From contig JAGQUE010000649.1 of assembly GCA_020438665.1 (NCBI GenBank), forward strand, positions 1 through 6,739: a stretch of 6,739 nucleotides of DNA. The letters run 5' to 3'. Every line of letters starts with the position of its first letter. The stretch's first letter is position 1. Source of the DNA: Nocardioidaceae bacterium. GTDB taxonomy: Bacteria; Actinomycetota; Actinomycetes; Propionibacteriales; Nocardioidaceae. The notes under the pieces were generated by a model. The model saw nothing but the letters and a program-made list of their open reading frames with translations, searched no databases and was not told the origin of the DNA. Positions 1 to 5,295 of this stretch are shown piece by piece. A program made the position numbers and the translations under genes.

Positions 1-693
1 CAGGTGCACGTGGAGCGGGCGCCCGCTGGCCGCCCCGGCGACGGCCGCGAGCTGGTCGCGGGGGACGGCGCGCACGGAGTGGATCGCCGCACCGGCGACG
101 ACGCCGTCGACATGCGACAGCGCCGACCCACGGGCGTGGGCCCGGCTGGCCCAGGCATCCGCATCGGCGTCGGCATAGCGCCGCTGGACACCCTCGGGCG
201 CGGCGCCGAACCCCGAGCTGAGATAGCAGGTGTCGAGGAGTGCGATCCGCAGCCCGGCGTCGCGGGCCGCCTGGACGAGCGCGTCCCCCATCGCGTTGGC
301 GTCGTCGTAGGGCGTCCCGTCGGGCTGGTGGTGGAGGTAGTGGAACTCCCCGACGGTGGTGATGCCTGCGGCGACCATCTCGCGATAGGTGGCGGTCGCC
401 AGGGCGAGGTAGGAGTCGGGGTCGAGCCGCTCCGCGAGGGCGTACATCTGTTCGCGCCAGGTCCAGAACGTGCCGCTGCCGCGCTGGGTCCGGCCCCGCA
501 GGGCGCGGTGGAAGGCGTGGCTGTGGCCGTTGGCCAGGCCGGGGATCGTCAGGCCAGGCACCGGAACGGCGGCCATCGCGTCCACCGGCTCCTGCCAGTC
601 GACCCGCGTGAAGCGGCCGTCGGCGACGGAGACGAGGACGTCGTCGCGGATCGCGCCGTCGACCCAGGCGCGCTCGAGCAGGTAGTCGGTCAC
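1..693 (-). CDS. hutF: Formimidoylglutamate deiminase, N-terminal half (3' end outside window)
   Basis: HutF is a cytoplasmic amidohydrolase-superfamily enzyme that converts N-formimidoyl-L-glutamate to N-formyl-L-glutamate plus ammonia in histidine degradation. The 231 visible codons are open to the window edge; the family is about 450 residues, so roughly half is present. Seen: the metal-binding NGHSHAFHRALRGR block at about residues 55-68 (H57, H59), the family-typical TFWTWREQMY at 75-84, GEFHYLHH at 115-122, the stretch LLDTCYLSSGFG followed by EGVQRRY, and PLHVHL at the edge, which should be the next metal-ligand His region. The GTG start at 693 shares GTGA with the TGA stop of the upstream M20 gene (4-nt overlap), so translation is probably coupled; no strong ribosome site precedes it. 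The family call rests on these motifs and is firm. The C-terminal metal ligands cannot be checked here. Confidence 0.92.
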   Translation of the reverse strand, partial: MTDYLLERAWVDGAIRDDVLVSVADGRFTRVDWQEPVDAMAAVPVPGLTIPGLANGHSHAFHRALRGRTQRGSGTFWTWREQMYALAERLDPDSYLALATATYREMVAAGITTVGEFHYLHHQPDGTPYDDANAMGDALVQAARDAGLRIALLDTCYLSSGFGAAPEGVQRRYADADADAWASRAHARGSALSHVDGVVAGAAIHSVRAVPRDQLAAVAGAASGRPLHVHL

Positions 694-1901
694 GTCGCGA
701 GCCGCTCGAGCGTGTCGGCCAGGGCTGCGACCCCGGCCAGGCAGTCGGCCGGCTCGGCGTGCTCCTCGGGCGAGTGGGAGATACCGGTGGGGTTGCGAAC
801 GAACAGCATCGCCGTGGGGATGCCGGCCTCGGCGAGGATGCCGGCGTCGTGGCCGGCCTGGGTCGGGATCAGCGGCCAGGCGCCGCTCTCGTGGTCGGCG
901 GCGACCCGGGCGGCCAGCCCCGCGTCGAAGTGGACGGGACCGGATACCGACTCGGTCGTCACCGTCAGCGACGTGCCGTCGCGCTCGGCCCGCTCGTGGG
1001 CCTGGCGTGTGATGACGGCCAGCAGCTGGTCGAGGCCGCCCTCGGTCTCGCAGCGCGCGTCGAGCCAGGCGGTGACGTGGGAGGGCACGGCGTTGGTGCC
1101 GTTGGGGGTCGCCTCGACACGGCCGAAGGTGGCCCGCTGCCCCGAGAGCCGCGCCTGCTTGTTGGCGGCCAGCGCGGTGACGGCATAGGTCAGCATCGGG
1201 TCGCGGCGGTCCTCCATGCGGGTGGTGCCCGCGTGGTTGGCCTCACCGGCGAAGTCGAAGCGATAGCGGCCGTGCGGCCAGATGCCGCTCCCGACGCCGA
1301 CCGCCTGGCCGATGTCGACGAGGTGCCGGCCCTGCTCGATGTGGAGCTCGACATAGGCGGTCGGCCGCTCGGCGTCGATCCAAGGCCGCGGCTCGTGGTC
1401 GCCGGGCAGCCCGGTCGCCGCCATCGCGTCGCCGAGGGTCACCCCGTCGCGGTCGCGCAGCTCGCGGGCCCGCTCCCAGCCGATCACGCCCATGGCCAGC
1501 CGCGAGCCCAGCGTCGCGAGCCCGAACCGGGAGCCCTCCTCCTCGGTGAACACCGCGACGCCGACCGGTCGGCTCGGGACGAAGCCTCGGTCGCGGAGGG
1601 CGTCGAGCGCGGCCAGGGCGGACACCACCCCCAGGGGGCCGTCAAAGGCCCCGCCGTCGAGGACGGAGTCGAAGTGGGAGCCGGTCAGCACGCCCGGGCC
1701 GGTGACCCCCTCCGGACGCCACCACGCCGTCAGGTTGCCGAAGCCGTCGGACTCCAGCACCAGGCCCCGTGCGGCCACCTGCTCGCCGAACCACGCCCGC
1801 AGCTCCAGCTCGGCCGAGCCGAACGGCTGCCGGAAGTAGCCGCCCGACTCCGCCGACCGACCCACCGGCGCGAGGTCGCGCCACATCTGCTCGAAGCTCA
1901 C
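690..1901 (-). CDS. M20 amidohydrolase (allantoate / N-carbamoyl-L-amino-acid hydrolase type), hut-linked
   Basis: This is a zinc-dependent cytoplasmic amidase of the M20 AllC/HyuC group, 403 residues, the normal family length. Expected metal ligands are visible: H76 and D87 in GSHFDSVLDGGAFDGPLG, E120/E121 in FTEEEGSRFG, H186 in VELHIEQG, and H376 in GISHSPEE. The dimerisation-domain motif ANHAGTTRM and the substrate-side ATPNGTNAVP are also present, so the enzyme looks active. Family members cleave allantoate, N-carbamoyl or N-formyl amino acids, and sequence alone does not choose. Its stop overlaps the hutF start by 4 nt, so a role in histidine degradation (hydrolysis of N-formylglutamate) is a better inference than purine use. 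The GTG at 1901 is chosen because VSFEQMWRDLAPVG matches the usual N-terminus. The frame stays open upstream; an in-frame GTG at 1934 and an ATG at 1886 are alternatives. A G-rich leader precedes the start. Confidence 0.88.
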   Translation of the reverse strand: MSFEQMWRDLAPVGRSAESGGYFRQPFGSAELELRAWFGEQVAARGLVLESDGFGNLTAWWRPEGVTGPGVLTGSHFDSVLDGGAFDGPLGVVSALAALDALRDRGFVPSRPVGVAVFTEEEGSRFGLATLGSRLAMGVIGWERARELRDRDGVTLGDAMAATGLPGDHEPRPWIDAERPTAYVELHIEQGRHLVDIGQAVGVGSGIWPHGRYRFDFAGEANHAGTTRMEDRRDPMLTYAVTALAANKQARLSGQRATFGRVEATPNGTNAVPSHVTAWLDARCETEGGLDQLLAVITRQAHERAERDGTSLTVTTESVSGPVHFDAGLAARVAADHESGAWPLIPTQAGHDAGILAEAGIPTAMLFVRNPTGISHSPEEHAEPADCLAGVAALADTLERLAT

Positions 1902-1929
1902 CCTCCCAGTCCACCCCTCCCCCGCCCCC
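1901..1929 (-). promoter_or_regulatory. G-tract (quadruplex-type) motif in the leader of the M20 amidohydrolase gene
   Basis: Read on the minus strand, 1929 down to 1901 contains G5-C-G5-A-G4-TGGACT-G3-A-G3, running straight into the GTG start. It satisfies the common G3+N1-7 pattern with five tracts. It also contains the only purine-rich sequences that could act as a ribosome-binding site: GGGGAGGGG about 12 nt before GTG, and GGGAGG directly abutting it. Folding and any regulatory effect are inference; the tract pattern itself is seen. Confidence 0.45.
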
Positions 1930-1997
1930 GCCACAACCGGACACCCCGTGGCCGGGTCTGGGATCCGAGACACGAGCCGCGGTGCCATGCTCGGGGC
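1902..1997. promoter_or_regulatory. Divergent intergenic region between the M20 amidohydrolase and nitroreductase genes
   Basis: These 96 bp must carry the promoters for both divergent genes unless transcription starts inside a coding region. On the plus strand, CATGCT at 1986-1991 lies 6 nt before the ATG at 1998. This is a weak match to the actinobacterial -10 pattern TANNNT (A2 and T6 conserved) and would fit a leaderless message. No convincing -10 is seen for the minus strand, whose side is dominated by the G-tract motif. No hut operator could be recognised. Confidence 0.35.
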
Positions 1998-2666
1998 ATG
2001 GAGTTCTCCGACGTCGTACGGCGCCGCCGGATGGTGCGGGCCTATGCCGACCGGCCCGTCGACCCTGCGGTCATCGAGCGGGCGCTGACCAACGCGACCA
2101 GGGCCCCCAGCGCCGGATTCAGCCAGGGCTGGGCCTTCCTGGTGCTCGACACCCCCGACGACGTGGCCGCGTTCTGGACCGCCACGACCGACGAGGCGTC
2201 GCAGGAGGAGCCGGACAGCTGGCTGCGCGGGATGCGCACCGCGCCGGTGGTGATCGTGCCGTGCTCCAGCAAGGCGGCCTACCTCGGCCGTTACGCCGAG
2301 CCCGACAAGGGCTGGACCGACCTCGACGAGGCGCGCTGGCCGGTGCCGTTCTGGCACATGGACACCGCGATGGCGTCACTGCTGATCCTGCTCACGGCGG
2401 TCGACGAGGGGCTCGGGGCCTGCTTTTTCGGCATCCCGCCGGAGTGTGACGCCGCCGTTCGCGAACGGTTCGACATCCCCTCGGAGTTCGATCCCGTGGG
2501 GGCGATCACGCTCGGTCATCGCAGCGACGAGCCGGGGGCCGCCGGCTCCCCGTCGCGACGCCGCCGCAAGGACCTGACCGAGGTGGTGCACCGCGGCCGC
2601 TGGTCCTCCGCATCGTCAGCTGTCCGGGATGAACCCCGCATCGAGGTCCCACGGTCGCACGGGTGA
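1998..2666 (+). CDS. Nitroreductase-family flavoprotein
   Basis: This 222-residue protein of the FMN-dependent nitroreductase fold has an N-terminal FMN-phosphate-type RRRRMVRAY (8-16), RAPSAGFSQGWAFLVL (35-50), and the late GLGACFFGIP (138-147) that packs against the flavin in this family. These enzymes use NAD(P)H to reduce nitro compounds, quinones or enones; the physiological substrate cannot be read from the sequence. It is probably cytoplasmic, as there is no signal peptide. The ATG at 1998 is preferred because MEFSDVVRRRRMVR is the usual N-terminus. The frame stays open far upstream, but that stretch is antisense to the M20 gene. No strong ribosome site is present. The family core appears to end at VHRGRW (W202, base 2603); the last 20 residues form an arginine- and serine-rich tail that overlaps the convergent ccdA-like gene by 51 bp. 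The gene stands alone. Confidence 0.85.
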   Translation: MEFSDVVRRRRMVRAYADRPVDPAVIERALTNATRAPSAGFSQGWAFLVLDTPDDVAAFWTATTDEASQEEPDSWLRGMRTAPVVIVPCSSKAAYLGRYAEPDKGWTDLDEARWPVPFWHMDTAMASLLILLTAVDEGLGACFFGIPPECDAAVRERFDIPSEFDPVGAITLGHRSDEPGAAGSPSRRRRKDLTEVVHRGRWSSASSAVRDEPRIEVPRSHG

Positions 2667-3344
2667 GTGCTCGACCAGCCACGTCTGCAGCTCGCGGTCC
2701 AGCCCGGACATGACGAGCGCCCCGACGATCACGAAGACGACCCCGAGCCCCCGACGGGTCCGACCATGGGGGTCCGCCAGCCAGCCGAGGCGGCCCAGCA
2801 GCCCTCGTCCGGCCAGCGCCACCGCGGCCAGGGTGCCGCACAGCCCGATCACATAGGCCGTCAGCAGCGTCAGGCCATAGGCCGGCCTGGCCGGCAGCAC
2901 GGTCACCACGACATAGCCGTACATCGGGCTGCACGAGGTGAACACCGGACCCAGCGCCGCGCCGGTCACCAGGCCACCGACCGGGCCGTCCCGACGCCGA
3001 GCGCTGGCCAGCCCCGCCGCACTCCGGCGCTGCAGCCCGACAGCCGTCGACATGCGGTCCCACGCACCGGGGAAGATGGCGACCAGTCCCAGCCCGACGA
3101 GCAGCCCACCAGCGACCAGGCTCCACACGGCCGGGTCGATGCCGATGAACGCAGTCGACGCCTTGAGCGCCAGGGTGAAGACGACGACGGACAGCCCCAG
3201 CGCGCCCGTGACCACGGCCACCCGGGTGAGGCCGGACCGCGCTGGCGTCAGCGAGCCACCGACGATGACGGGCAGCAGGGGCAGGACGCACGGTGCCAGC
3301 GTGGTGAGAACGCCGGCGACCAGTGCGCCGAGCACGACGATCAT
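2616..3344 (-). CDS. CcdA/DsbD-type transmembrane thiol-disulfide electron carrier
   Basis: This 242-residue polytopic membrane protein has about six hydrophobic segments (roughly residues 2-22, 40-62, 70-91, 122-150, 157-178 and 199-215). The two redox cysteines expected of the CcdA/DsbD core are present: C19 in LAPCVLPLLPVIVGG and C138 in FTSCSPMYGY. The family passes electrons from cytoplasmic thioredoxin across the membrane to an extracytoplasmic thiol protein, used in cytochrome c maturation or in repair of oxidised proteins. The likely partner is encoded immediately upstream: its TGA stop and this ATG share one base (TGATG, at 3344), so translation is probably coupled. The frame could also start upstream at 3392 inside the partner gene, adding a basic 16-residue piece, but the coupled ATG places the first helix at the N-terminus as usual. 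No cytochrome-biogenesis genes are visible, so the ccdA symbol is withheld. The 3' end overlaps the convergent nitroreductase tail by 51 bp. Confidence 0.87.
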   Translation of the reverse strand: MIVVLGALVAGVLTTLAPCVLPLLPVIVGGSLTPARSGLTRVAVVTGALGLSVVVFTLALKASTAFIGIDPAVWSLVAGGLLVGLGLVAIFPGAWDRMSTAVGLQRRSAAGLASARRRDGPVGGLVTGAALGPVFTSCSPMYGYVVVTVLPARPAYGLTLLTAYVIGLCGTLAAVALAGRGLLGRLGWLADPHGRTRRGLGVVFVIVGALVMSGLDRELQTWLVEHSPVRPWDLDAGFIPDS

Positions 3345-3841
3345 CAGGTCAGCTGGGCGGCGATGTCGGCGCCGGACCGGCTTCCCGTCCACTTCTTCAT
3401 CGCCTCACCGGCGCCATCGATCAGGACGAAGGTGTGCTGCACGGTCACGCCGTAGCGCTGCCTGAGATCGGTCGCGGTGTCGAAGTCCACCTTGACGACC
3501 GTCAGCCCGGGAGCGACGCCATCACTGTCCAGTGCCTCCTCGGTGGCGCGACAGTCGGGACACCAGGACGCATGGAAGAACAGCACCACGTCCCCGGACG
3601 CATAGGCCTCGGCGTCGGCGGCATAGTCGTCCCACGAGACATAGGAGCCGGCCGGGGCCGGCGACCCGCTGTCGGTGGCTGTCGTCGACGGCGGCGGCGA
3701 GGCAGGCGAGGCCGCGGACGACGCTGTCGACTGCTCGGCCGGGACCGGCGCCGTGTCACCGGACTGCTGACCGCCGCATCCAGCAACGAGGACGGCCACG
3801 ACCACGACCAACGGTGCCGTCCGGACCCTGCTGCTTCTCAT
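3344..3841 (-). CDS. Thioredoxin-fold lipoprotein with WCPDC active site
   Basis: This 165-residue secreted lipoprotein has a basic N-region, a hydrophobic stretch (11-21) and a lipobox ending LVAGC with C22 as the lipidation site. A Ser/Pro/Thr/Ala-rich linker (about 25-66) is followed by a thioredoxin domain: VLFFHASWCPDC (C94, C97), a VVKVDFDT strand, then YGVTVQHTFVLID. Where thioredoxins carry the cis-proline, this protein has His136 (QHT), a variant I recall from a WCPxC subfamily. Anchored outside the membrane, it would exchange electrons with the CcdA-like protein encoded directly downstream (1-nt overlap) and act as a disulfide reductase; its target is unknown. The ATG at 3841 is chosen because it gives a standard signal peptide. 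An in-frame GTG at 3877 would add 12 residues and put acidic residues before the basic N-region, which is less likely. Confidence 0.88.
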   Translation of the reverse strand: MRSSRVRTAPLVVVVAVLVAGCGGQQSGDTAPVPAEQSTASSAASPASPPPSTTATDSGSPAPAGSYVSWDDYAADAEAYASGDVVLFFHASWCPDCRATEEALDSDGVAPGLTVVKVDFDTATDLRQRYGVTVQHTFVLIDGAGEAMKKWTGSRSGADIAAQLT

Positions 3842-3883
3842 GTCTTCATGGTCGACGGCGCGCGGGCTCGGCACCACCGACGC

Positions 3884-3897
3884 GGGTTACAGAACCC
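3884..3897. repeat. Short inverted repeat GGGTT-ACAG-AACCC
   Basis: Perfect 5-bp arms (3884-3888 and 3893-3897) flank a 4-bp spacer in the divergent promoter region, 43 bp upstream of the lipoprotein ATG. It could be a half-site pair for a small dimeric regulator, or chance. It is too short for a terminator, and no T-run follows. Confidence 0.3.
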
Positions 3898-3945
3898 TTA
3901 CGCCCTCCCGTGCGACGGGTCGTGCGTCGACCCCCTCGGGGGCGG

Positions 3946-3951
3946 TAGCGT
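3946..3951 (+). promoter_or_regulatory. Candidate -10 element TAGCGT for a leaderless M20 peptidase transcript
   Basis: TAGCGT fits the actinobacterial TANNNT -10 pattern and is followed by exactly 6 nt before the GTG start at 3958, so transcription could begin at the start codon. The only G-rich run upstream (G5 at 3938-3942) is paired in a palindrome and about 15 nt from the start, which makes it a poor ribosome site. No clear -35 is seen. Confidence 0.45.
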
Positions 3952-3957
3952 CCGACC

Positions 3958-5295
3958 GTGACCGAGCATGACGTCGACCCCGCGCTCGCCAAGCTCCAGG
4001 CGCTGATCCGCATCCCGACGGTCTCCCATCGCCAGCCCGAGCTGGTCGACGTGGCGGCGTTCGACCGGTTCCTCGACGAGCTCGCCGCCGCGTTCCCGCT
4101 GCTGCACGAGCGCCTCGAGCTGACCCGGGTCGCCGGTCACGCCCTGCTCTTCCGGTGGCCCGGGCGCTCCCACGGCCGGCCGGTCGTGCTGATGGCCCAC
4201 CTCGACGTGGTCCCCGTCGACGAGGCGGCGCCGTGGCAGCACCCGCCGTTCTCCGCCGAGATCGTCGACGGCCACATCTGGGGCCGCGGCACCCTCGACG
4301 ACAAGGGCTGCCTGGTCGCCATCTGCGAGGCGGTCGAGCGTCACCTGGCCGCCGGCTTCACGCCCGCCCAGGACGTGTGGCTGTCGTTCGGCTGTGACGA
4401 GGAGGTGGCCGGCCATGCCGCCGAGCTGGCGGTCGAGGAGCTGCGCGGCCGCGGCGTCACGCCCTGGTTCGTCCTCGACGAGGGCGGGGCGATCGCCCAC
4501 CAGGCGTTCCCGGGGGTCGAGCCGCCGGTCGGCGTGATCGGCGTGACCGAGAAGGGCATCACCTCGCTCGAGCTGGTCGTCGAGGGGCGCGGCGGCCACG
4601 CATCGACACCTGCCCGGATGGGGCCCACGGCGCGGATCGCGCGTGCCCTGCTGCGAATCGAGCGCGCGCCGTTCTCGGCCAGCACGCCGGCACCGACGCT
4701 GGAGCTGATGCGACGGCTCGCCCCCCACGCCCCGGCCGCCCTCAAGCCGTTGATGGCCAACGCCGACCGGATCAGGCCCGTGCTGACGCGCGCACTGATC
4801 GCCGCCGGGCCCGAGGCCGCCGCGATGACCCGCACCACCGTCGCCGCGACGACCCTCGAGGGGTCGCCCGCCCTCAACGTGATCGCCTCCACCGCCAAGG
4901 CCGGGCTCAACATCCGGATCATGGTGGGCGAGACCGTCGCGTCGGTGGTCGAGCACGTCCGCAAGGCGGTGCGCGACAAGCAGGTCCAGATCCGGGTCGT
5001 CGAGTCCGGTGAGCCCAGCCCGATCTCGCCGTACGACGGCGACCCGGCCTTCACGCTGCTCGAGTCGACGATCCGCGAGGTCTTTCCCGACGCCGTCCCG
5101 GCGCCCTACGTCATGATGGCCGGCACGGACGGGCGCCACTTCACCGCGATCTCGGAGCGGGTCTATCGCTTTGCGCCGTTCCGGATGACCAAGGCCCAGC
5201 GCGAGGCCATCCACTCCTATGACGAGCACCTCGGGGTGACCGACTTCCTGGCCGGGGTCGACTGGTACCACCGGCTGATCGAGAGGATCTCCTGA
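3958..5295 (+). CDS. M20 metallopeptidase, PM20D1 / carboxypeptidase S-like
   Basis: This 445-residue di-zinc M20 hydrolase probably acts in the cytoplasm, as there is no signal peptide. The catalytic set is complete: H81 and D83 in MAHLDVVPV, bridging D114 in WGRGTLDDKG, general base E148 with ligand E149 in GCDEEVAGH, D174 in VLDEGG, and H419 in IHSYDEHLGV. The dimerisation-domain motif is GRGGHASTPARMG. The layout, including RTTVAATTLEGSPALNVIAS and GTDGRHF, resembles carboxypeptidase S and PM20D1, which cleave dipeptides or N-acyl amino acids; the substrate here is unknown. It is clearly different from the hut-linked M20 enzyme in this window, which is of the AllC/HyuC type. The GTG at 3958 gives the usual N-terminus (DPALAKLQALIRIPTVS) and sits 6 nt after a -10-like TAGCGT. 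The stop overlaps the start of the downstream transporter gene by one base. Confidence 0.9.
   Translation: MTEHDVDPALAKLQALIRIPTVSHRQPELVDVAAFDRFLDELAAAFPLLHERLELTRVAGHALLFRWPGRSHGRPVVLMAHLDVVPVDEAAPWQHPPFSAEIVDGHIWGRGTLDDKGCLVAICEAVERHLAAGFTPAQDVWLSFGCDEEVAGHAAELAVEELRGRGVTPWFVLDEGGAIAHQAFPGVEPPVGVIGVTEKGITSLELVVEGRGGHASTPARMGPTARIARALLRIERAPFSASTPAPTLELMRRLAPHAPAALKPLMANADRIRPVLTRALIAAGPEAAAMTRTTVAATTLEGSPALNVIASTAKAGLNIRIMVGETVASVVEHVRKAVRDKQVQIRVVESGEPSPISPYDGDPAFTLLESTIREVFPDAVPAPYVMMAGTDGRHFTAISERVYRFAPFRMTKAQREAIHSYDEHLGVTDFLAGVDWYHRLIERIS
5281..5287 (+). promoter_or_regulatory. Ribosome binding site for the MFS transporter gene
   Basis: GAGAGGA lies inside the last codons of the peptidase gene, 7 nt before the ATG at 5295. 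It is the clearest Shine-Dalgarno in the window and fixes the transporter start at the TGATG junction. A dedicated site here suggests that the transporter is translated efficiently as well as by coupling. Confidence 0.7.

Larger units (their letters stand above)
3842..3957. promoter_or_regulatory. Divergent intergenic region between the thioredoxin-like lipoprotein and M20 peptidase genes
   Basis: These 116 bp should drive both divergent operons. They contain a short inverted repeat (3884-3897), a C5-TC-G5 palindrome at 3931-3942, and a -10-like TAGCGT (3946-3951) for the plus strand. On the minus strand the TAACCC inside the inverted repeat lies 6 nt before the alternative GTG at 3877, so the lipoprotein transcript could begin near 3877. 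That is inference from spacing only. Confidence 0.4.

Noticed and set aside
4..1188. Long plus-strand open frame (394 codons) at the window start
   Set aside because: It runs antisense to hutF and the M20 gene, both of which carry clear catalytic motifs. Its translation is Gly/Arg/Val-rich with no recognisable domain, which is typical of antisense frames in high-GC DNA.
759..1997. Upstream extension of the nitroreductase frame (635 codons in all)
   Set aside because: It is antisense to the M20 amidohydrolase with no domain; the nitroreductase N-terminus is at 1998.
1902..2357. N-terminal extension of the hut-linked M20 frame to 2357 (555 codons in all)
   Set aside because: The extra part is antisense to the nitroreductase and low in complexity, and the family N-terminus begins near 1901.
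3931..3942. C5-TC-G5 palindrome as a terminator or attenuator
   Set aside because: A 2-nt loop is too small for a stable hairpin without opening pairs, and there is no T-run. It is noted only within the intergenic entry.
2667..3961. Plus-strand open frames opposite the CcdA-like and thioredoxin-like genes
   Set aside because: These are hydrophilic, Arg/Pro/Gln-rich shadows. The minus strand has a lipobox, CXXC and paired membrane cysteines.
3898..5271. Minus-strand 457-codon open frame opposite the M20 peptidase
   Set aside because: Its Asp/Arg/Gly-rich translation mirrors the codon structure of the real gene, whose catalytic residues are all present on the plus strand.
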